A stretch of DNA of 64,000 nt from EW11 sp035765635. GTDB taxonomy: Bacteria > Verrucomicrobiota > Verrucomicrobiia > Opitutales > Opitutaceae. Positions 59,790-64,000 of the stretch are shown here, one piece after another. The notes beneath the pieces were generated by a model that saw nothing but the letters and a program-made list of their open reading frames with translations, did not search any database and was not told where the DNA came from. The stretch spans positions 1-64,000 of the forward strand of contig DASTWZ010000052.1 in assembly GCA_035765635.1 (NCBI GenBank), written 5' to 3'. The position numbers and the translations under genes are program-made. Within the stretch, counting starts at the first letter, position 1. Each line of letters begins with the position of its first letter.

Positions 59790-61556
59790 ATGCGCTTTCC
59801 CGGCAAACTTCTGACCGTGCTTTCGCTCGCGTTCGCCTCCGCCGCGCTGCTGCGCGCCGAGCCAACCGCCGTCGGCGCGGAACAGCCGTGGCACACGTTC
59901 GAAGCCGAAACCATGCGCACCAATGGCGTCGTGCTTGGACCGAAATATGAGCCGTATCTCGTCGAAACTGAATCCTCCGGACAACGCTGCGTGCGTCTCG
60001 TTCGCGCGAAGGATTTCGTCGAATTCAACGCGACAGACGCCGCCAATGCGCTGGTCCTGCGCTTCAGTTTACCCGATGCCGCCGCAGGCGGAGGCACGAG
60101 TTCGGAACTGCGTCTTTTGGTCAACGGCAGAGCGGTGCAAACGCTTTCGCTGAGTTCGCGATACGCCTGGTTGTACGGGAAATATCCGTTCACGAACACT
60201 CCGGCCGACGGCAAGCCGCGCAATTTCTACGACGAAGCATCAATCCGAGATCTGCGTATCCAAAGTGGCGATACGATACGGCTCGAGTTCACTGGCTCGG
60301 GTTCCCCGTGTATTATCGATCTGGTCGACCTGGAAAATGTCCCGCCGCCGCTGAGCCGACCGGCGCATTCGGTTTCGATCACGGATTTCGCGACAGGTTC
60401 TCACGCCTCTAACGACTCAACTGAGCCACTCCGAAAAGCCATCGCGTCGCTCCAACCCAAGGGCGGCATCGTCTGGATTCCCGCTGGCGAATATAGAATC
60501 ACCGGCGACATCGTCGTGCCTTCGAATGTTACTCTGCAGGGAGCCGGCCTGTGGCACACGCGTTTCGTCGGCGACGAAGTGGTTTATGGCGATGCCTCGC
60601 GCCGGGTGCGTTTCAAGCTCAGCGGGACAAACATCCACCTGGCCGACTTCGCGATTCTGGGAAAACTCAATTACCGCAATGACACAGAGCCCAACGATGG
60701 GATCGTGGGCGCCGGCTGCGCCCACAGCTCGATCCGAAGAATCTGGGTCGAACACACCAAGATCGGTGCCTGGATCTACAACGGCACGCGTCTCACGATC
60801 GAGGGCTGTCGCTTCCGCAACACGCTCGCCGACGGCGTGAATCTCTGCGTCGGAACGAATCATTCAGTCGTGGAAAACTGCACCGCGCGAGGCACCGGTG
60901 ACGATTGTTTCGCGATTTGGCCGGCGCCGGGAGATCAAGGTCACGCCGAAACAGCCAAGCCGGGCCATAATGTTATCCGTCGCTGCACCGGCCAACTCAC
61001 CTCCCTGGCAAATGGCGGAGCGCTCTACGGCGGCGAAAGCAACCGCATCGAAGACTGCCTCTTCACCGACATTGGCACCGGTTGCGGTATCCTGATCAGC
61101 ACTACATTTCCCACTTCCGACAGCGCGCAAAAAATCGACAATAATTTCAGCGGCACGACGATGGTCGAGAATTGCCAGCTGCTCCGTTGCGGCGGCTTCG
61201 ACCACACCTGGAGCTATCGCGGCTCGATCCAAATCTGCCTGGATCGAAAAAACATCTCCGGCCTTGTGCTGAAAAATCTCGATGTGGCTCAAAGCCTCTC
61301 CGATGGGATAACCCTCATCGCGCCGGGTGCCGCCAAAGGTCAGGGCACGCTTTCCGATTGCCGATTCGAATACGTTACGGCGCGCGATTCCGGGATCGGC
61401 ACGACACTGAATCGCGCCTTTTTCATCCGCTCCGACGTCGCAGGAAGTATCGTGCTGGAGAACTCCGAATTGAACCCAACTCAAAACGATTCGACGCAGT
61501 TCAGCGTCGCGGGCGCTTTAGCCAGCCGACAAACCCTGGCGCCGAAGTCGCTGTAG
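59790..61556 (+). CDS. Secreted beta-helix glycosidase, GH87/mycodextranase-like
   Basis: A 588-residue protein with a signal peptide (LLTVLSLAFASAALLRAEPT). Residues ~35-185 form a CBM35-like carbohydrate-binding sandwich (TFEAETMRTNGVVLGPKYEP; SSRYAWLYGKYPFTNTPADG, then FYDE). A right-handed parallel beta-helix starts near VSITDFATGSHASNDSTEPL, with WIPAGEYRITGDIVVPSNVT, and carries GTGDDCFAIWPA with adjacent Asp371-Asp372. CBM35 plus this helix is the layout I know from GH87 alpha-1,3-glucanases (mycodextranases). It should degrade alpha-1,3-glucan or nigeran outside the cytoplasm. It lies 29 bp after the phosphorylase gene; the 3' end overlaps the convergent glycosyltransferase by 39 bp. 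Confidence 0.72.
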   Translation: MRFPGKLLTVLSLAFASAALLRAEPTAVGAEQPWHTFEAETMRTNGVVLGPKYEPYLVETESSGQRCVRLVRAKDFVEFNATDAANALVLRFSLPDAAAGGGTSSELRLLVNGRAVQTLSLSSRYAWLYGKYPFTNTPADGKPRNFYDEASIRDLRIQSGDTIRLEFTGSGSPCIIDLVDLENVPPPLSRPAHSVSITDFATGSHASNDSTEPLRKAIASLQPKGGIVWIPAGEYRITGDIVVPSNVTLQGAGLWHTRFVGDEVVYGDASRRVRFKLSGTNIHLADFAILGKLNYRNDTEPNDGIVGAGCAHSSIRRIWVEHTKIGAWIYNGTRLTIEGCRFRNTLADGVNLCVGTNHSVVENCTARGTGDDCFAIWPAPGDQGHAETAKPGHNVIRRCTGQLTSLANGGALYGGESNRIEDCLFTDIGTGCGILISTTFPTSDSAQKIDNNFSGTTMVENCQLLRCGGFDHTWSYRGSIQICLDRKNISGLVLKNLDVAQSLSDGITLIAPGAAKGQGTLSDCRFEYVTARDSGIGTTLNRAFFIRSDVAGSIVLENSELNPTQNDSTQFSVAGALASRQTLAPKSL

Positions 61557-62477
61557 CTCCTTCTCCATTTCAGCGGGATTGGGCCCCATCAGCATCTGCC
61601 GCTTTTTTTCTTTGCTCAACGTAAGCCAGCGCACTCGCCGGAAAGTGTTCACGAGAAAATCCGGCAAGAAGTAATGACGAAGCCAGCGCCTCCGATGGTG
61701 GCGGCTCCGCCAGGGCGAGATCGTTGGCTTCTTCAATGCGCGGCTGAAAGCGTTGAAGTAGGTTTGATGAAGCCGCACGTGCTGATAAATCGACGAGGTT
61801 CGCACAACCGTGTGTGAACGCGGATGGCGGCGCCACTGGCTGAAGGGTCGCGGTATCGCCGCGACGTGACCGAAGAGAGGCGCGACCAAGGCCAGGCGCG
61901 CATCGGGCCAAATCGCTAGCCCATCGCTCAGATCCAACGGAAGAGCCCGTTCGAGATAATCGCGGCGAAACGCGAGTGCGCTCGTCGGATAGTAGATATT
62001 CAACTCATTCTCCGCGTAGATATGGGCCAGATAATCGTCCTGGTGCCGAGCGGGTTCGAACTCGATACCCAGCGGTTGCCCGCTCTCGTTCACTTTCTCG
62101 AGCGGAGCTTGGACCATCACTGTGTTCGGTTTTTGCGCGAAGGCCTCCAAGTACGCGGCGATCTTTCCCGGGAGAAAGGCGTCATCGCCGTCCATTAAGA
62201 AAATAATTTCGGCCGTGGAGGCCCGAAAAGCCGCATGGATCGCATCGGCCTGATTTTGCATCGGGCTGCCCTGCCCGTGCGGCCGTGCGATGACGGTCAG
62301 CTTTGCGGCGTAGGGCTGGATGATCTCCAAACTGTTATCGGTACTTCCGTCGTCGTAGAAGATGACCTCATCAGGCGGTGGAACCTGCGAAAAGATCGAC
62401 TCCAAACAGTGCTCCAGAAATGGACCGTTGTTGAAGTTGTTGATCAGAACGCCGGTCTTGGGGATGGACGCATTCAT
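61518..62477 (-). CDS. Glycosyltransferase family 2 protein
   Basis: A 319-residue GT-A-fold glycosyltransferase. The nucleotide-binding start is VLINNFNNGPFLEHCLESIF, with DEVIFYDDGSTDNSLEII. The metal-binding DxD-like motif is LMDGDDAFLPGKIAAYLEAF. The C-terminal part is basic (WRSRHHRRRWLRHYFLPDF). No membrane helices are visible. Enzymes of this kind add sugars to polysaccharides or glycolipids. It is convergent with the GH87-like gene and likely unrelated to the catabolic operon. The ATG at 62477 is preferred. Confidence 0.85.
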   Translation of the reverse strand: MNASIPKTGVLINNFNNGPFLEHCLESIFSQVPPPDEVIFYDDGSTDNSLEIIQPYAAKLTVIARPHGQGSPMQNQADAIHAAFRASTAEIIFLMDGDDAFLPGKIAAYLEAFAQKPNTVMVQAPLEKVNESGQPLGIEFEPARHQDDYLAHIYAENELNIYYPTSALAFRRDYLERALPLDLSDGLAIWPDARLALVAPLFGHVAAIPRPFSQWRRHPRSHTVVRTSSIYQHVRLHQTYFNAFSRALKKPTISPWRSRHHRRRWLRHYFLPDFLVNTFRRVRWLTLSKEKKRQMLMGPNPAEMEKELQRLRRQGLSAG

Positions 62478-62675
62478 GGGGTCAATCCGCCGTGCCACGC
62501 CCGACGAAGGTCCGTTGGCATGCCGTCGCGAACACCAGTCTGCACAGATTAACGGCGCAGGCATTTGTCGGCTTCAGCGGTGGGACATGGCACATAGATG
62601 ATCTGCTGGCAGAGACCGGTTTCCCCGGAAGCCGTGCCATGCGACCGAGCGCTATTTCCCCGGTCTCGACAAACC

Positions 62676-64000
62676 TCAGGGCGCCGAGGTCAACCTCACT
62701 TTATCGATGAAGGCCGTGCTGTCGGTCGGATTTGTGCCGTGCAGACTCAGAACATGCGCGCCAGAGCTGGCAGCGAAGGAAAGGCTTATCGTCTCATAGG
62801 CTATGCCACTCGGAGAAATTGAACCGATCAGCGTGGAGTCGAGGTAAACCTGCACGACTTGCTTCGACTGTGTCTTGTTGCCGCGTTGAGCAGCGGAGAC
62901 TGCGAAGGTGTAATTTCCGGTGCCCGGCAGCGTAACAGACTGGGAGATGACGGACGTAGCCTGCTGCAAAAACGCCACCTGCGTCCCTTCGGGTGCAACC
63001 GAGTTTCCTTTGGTGAAGGCGGATCCATTACCGGCCACGCCGCTGCTTCCCGAAAATACCCAATCCTGCACTCCGATGACCGTCGCTGGAGCGTACTTAT
63101 AGGCGGAAGTCAGGTTGCTCCCAACAGCGGGATTCTCGAAACCAATGTTCCCCATCGGAACGACCACCGCCGGGGCCGCGACAGTCGCTGGCGCCACCTT
63201 GATCTGATCCAGGAACAACGTGGCATCAACGGTCGTTTGCCCAACGAAACGAATTTCATGAACTCCGGCAGTGACTGTGAAAACCGACGTCGTGGAAAGT
63301 TGGTAAGAAGTCCCACCGGTGAAGCGTCCCACCTCGGCTCCATCGACGAGAACGCCGACGGTCTGCTTATATCCGCGGTTGGCTCGATTGGCCGTCATCG
63401 CAGCGACGCTGTAAGATCCAGCGGAAAGGTTCAGTTGAAGGGACACCGAGCCATTTTTCTGAACGAAACCAACTTGTGTGCCTTCCGGAGCATTCGGATT
63501 TCCGGAGGTGAACGCAGAGTTGTTTCCCGCCACTCCGGAACTACCGACGAAACTCCAACCGCTCACGGTCGGAGCGTAGACGTAAGCGTTGGCATTATTG
63601 GTTCCTACGTTCGGGGTTTCAAAACCCATGCTCGACGCGGAAGCACTGCTACTCTCCGGCGGCTCGGGTGTCGCAGGATCTGACGTCGTCGGGGTTGAAT
63701 TCCAGAGCGCAGACAATTCGGAGTAACCGGCGCGCGGCGAAATCACGTTCGGGCCAGAGCTGCTCTTCGCGATCGAAAACAAGCCAAACCACTCTTCGTC
63801 CGCCACGCCATCGGGAAAGCCTGAGGCGGTCCAGCCACCCGCATCCTGCGTCGTATCGCTTCCGGAAGGAGCGCGAAACCACTCGTCACAAAATTCAAAA
63901 ACGCACCCGCCCGCGCAGACGGCCGAGGACTTCACAATCTCGATCCAAAGATTCGAGACGATGTCACCCGAGTACGCCCCGCCGCCGGAATATTCGCCGC
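62676..64000 (-). CDS. Partial carbohydrate-active protein with two C-terminal binding-type domains
   Basis: The 3' part (440 codons plus stop) of a larger gene whose 5' end lies beyond the window; the frame remains open to the last base. The visible N-terminal piece (GEYSGGGAYSGDIVSNLW, CVFEFCDEWFRAPSGSD, TASGFPDGVADEEWFGLF) looks like the end of a glycoside-hydrolase-type TIM barrel. Two homologous ~140-residue beta-sandwich domains follow, each starting GFE.P.VG and containing SGVAGN.SAFT, APEGTQV.F and a DQIKVA/DKVRLT ending. They resemble carbohydrate-binding modules; the ligand is unknown. Confidence 0.7.
   Translation of the reverse strand, partial: GEYSGGGAYSGDIVSNLWIEIVKSSAVCAGGCVFEFCDEWFRAPSGSDTTQDAGGWTASGFPDGVADEEWFGLFSIAKSSSGPNVISPRAGYSELSALWNSTPTTSDPATPEPPESSSASASSMGFETPNVGTNNANAYVYAPTVSGWSFVGSSGVAGNNSAFTSGNPNAPEGTQVGFVQKNGSVSLQLNLSAGSYSVAAMTANRANRGYKQTVGVLVDGAEVGRFTGGTSYQLSTTSVFTVTAGVHEIRFVGQTTVDATLFLDQIKVAPATVAAPAVVVPMGNIGFENPAVGSNLTSAYKYAPATVIGVQDWVFSGSSGVAGNGSAFTKGNSVAPEGTQVAFLQQATSVISQSVTLPGTGNYTFAVSAAQRGNKTQSKQVVQVYLDSTLIGSISPSGIAYETISLSFAASSGAHVLSLHGTNPTDSTAFIDKVRLTSAP

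Overview
The window looks like chromosomal DNA of a GC-rich, diderm heterotroph of the Verrucomicrobiota, most like Opitutaceae. Support comes from a very long TonB-dependent receptor with an LSPFEVSAE-type plug entry, an oversized IspG, a moxR-DUF58-transglutaminase cluster, a CdsA with a non-standard signature, and intergenic spacers filled with long imperfect palindromic repeats. Placement is by recognition of protein and repeat style, not by a search. No rRNA, tRNA, phage, IS transposase or CRISPR array was seen.

Layout. 1-220: mosaic of repeat fragments. 0.2-4.1 kb (-): Tat-exported molybdenum aldehyde oxidoreductase of PaoABC type. 4.2-9.7 kb (-): small membrane protein, glyoxalase-like protein, Ca2+/H+ antiporter, EamA and AI-2E-type transporters, and the RNA helicase RhlE behind a strongly structured leader. 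10.2-13.7 kb: solitary Xre/MbcA/ParS-type protein, TolB-like propeller, Mrp ATPase, a small charged protein. 13.9-17.1 kb (-): rpmG (54 codons), a c-di-AMP synthase fused to an EIIA domain, nuoA, a secreted unknown. 17.2-21.2 kb (+): dnaG-rpoD-tatA. 21.4-23.7 kb (-): KefB-like antiporter with two TrkA-C domains. 24.0-28.5 kb (+): mreB-mreC-mreD-mrdA. 28.7-33.1 kb (-): moxR-DUF58-transglutaminase. 33.2-34.4 kb (-): a beta-hydroxyacid dehydrogenase-like enzyme and pterin dehydratase. 34.5-40.7 kb (+): uppS-cdsA-dxr-rseP-ispG. 40.7-42.6 kb: spacer with two exact DnaA boxes, then dnaA. 42.7-49.1 kb: unknown protein, ligA operon, HAD phosphatase, two secreted unknowns. 49.1-49.7 kb: tandem array of a 229-bp repeat. 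49.8-61.6 kb: an alpha-glucan/disaccharide utilisation locus. 61.5-64.0 kb (-): family 2 glycosyltransferase and the 3' part of a carbohydrate-active protein running off the window.

How the genes work together. The 49.8-61.6 kb locus reads as one catabolic unit: a GH87-like beta-helix enzyme outside the cytoplasm, a TonB-dependent receptor in the outer membrane, a GPH/MFS permease in the inner membrane, a GH65 disaccharide phosphorylase releasing beta-glucose 1-phosphate, a beta-phosphoglucomutase taking it to glucose 6-phosphate, and a LacI repressor. Three palindromic sites with TGCAA/TTGCA-type arms lie before the receptor and between lacI and the phosphoglucomutase. A GH87 enzyme beside a GH65 phosphorylase suggests alpha-1,3-glucan/nigerose as substrate (inference). 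The EIIA-DAC fusion and the TrkA-C antiporter could form a c-di-AMP/potassium circuit (inference).

The least explained material is non-coding: at least five repeat families, including a ~200-bp MITE-like element with terminal inverted repeats in two opposite orientations, a small hairpin repeat dispersed inside coding genes, and the folded rhlE leader.
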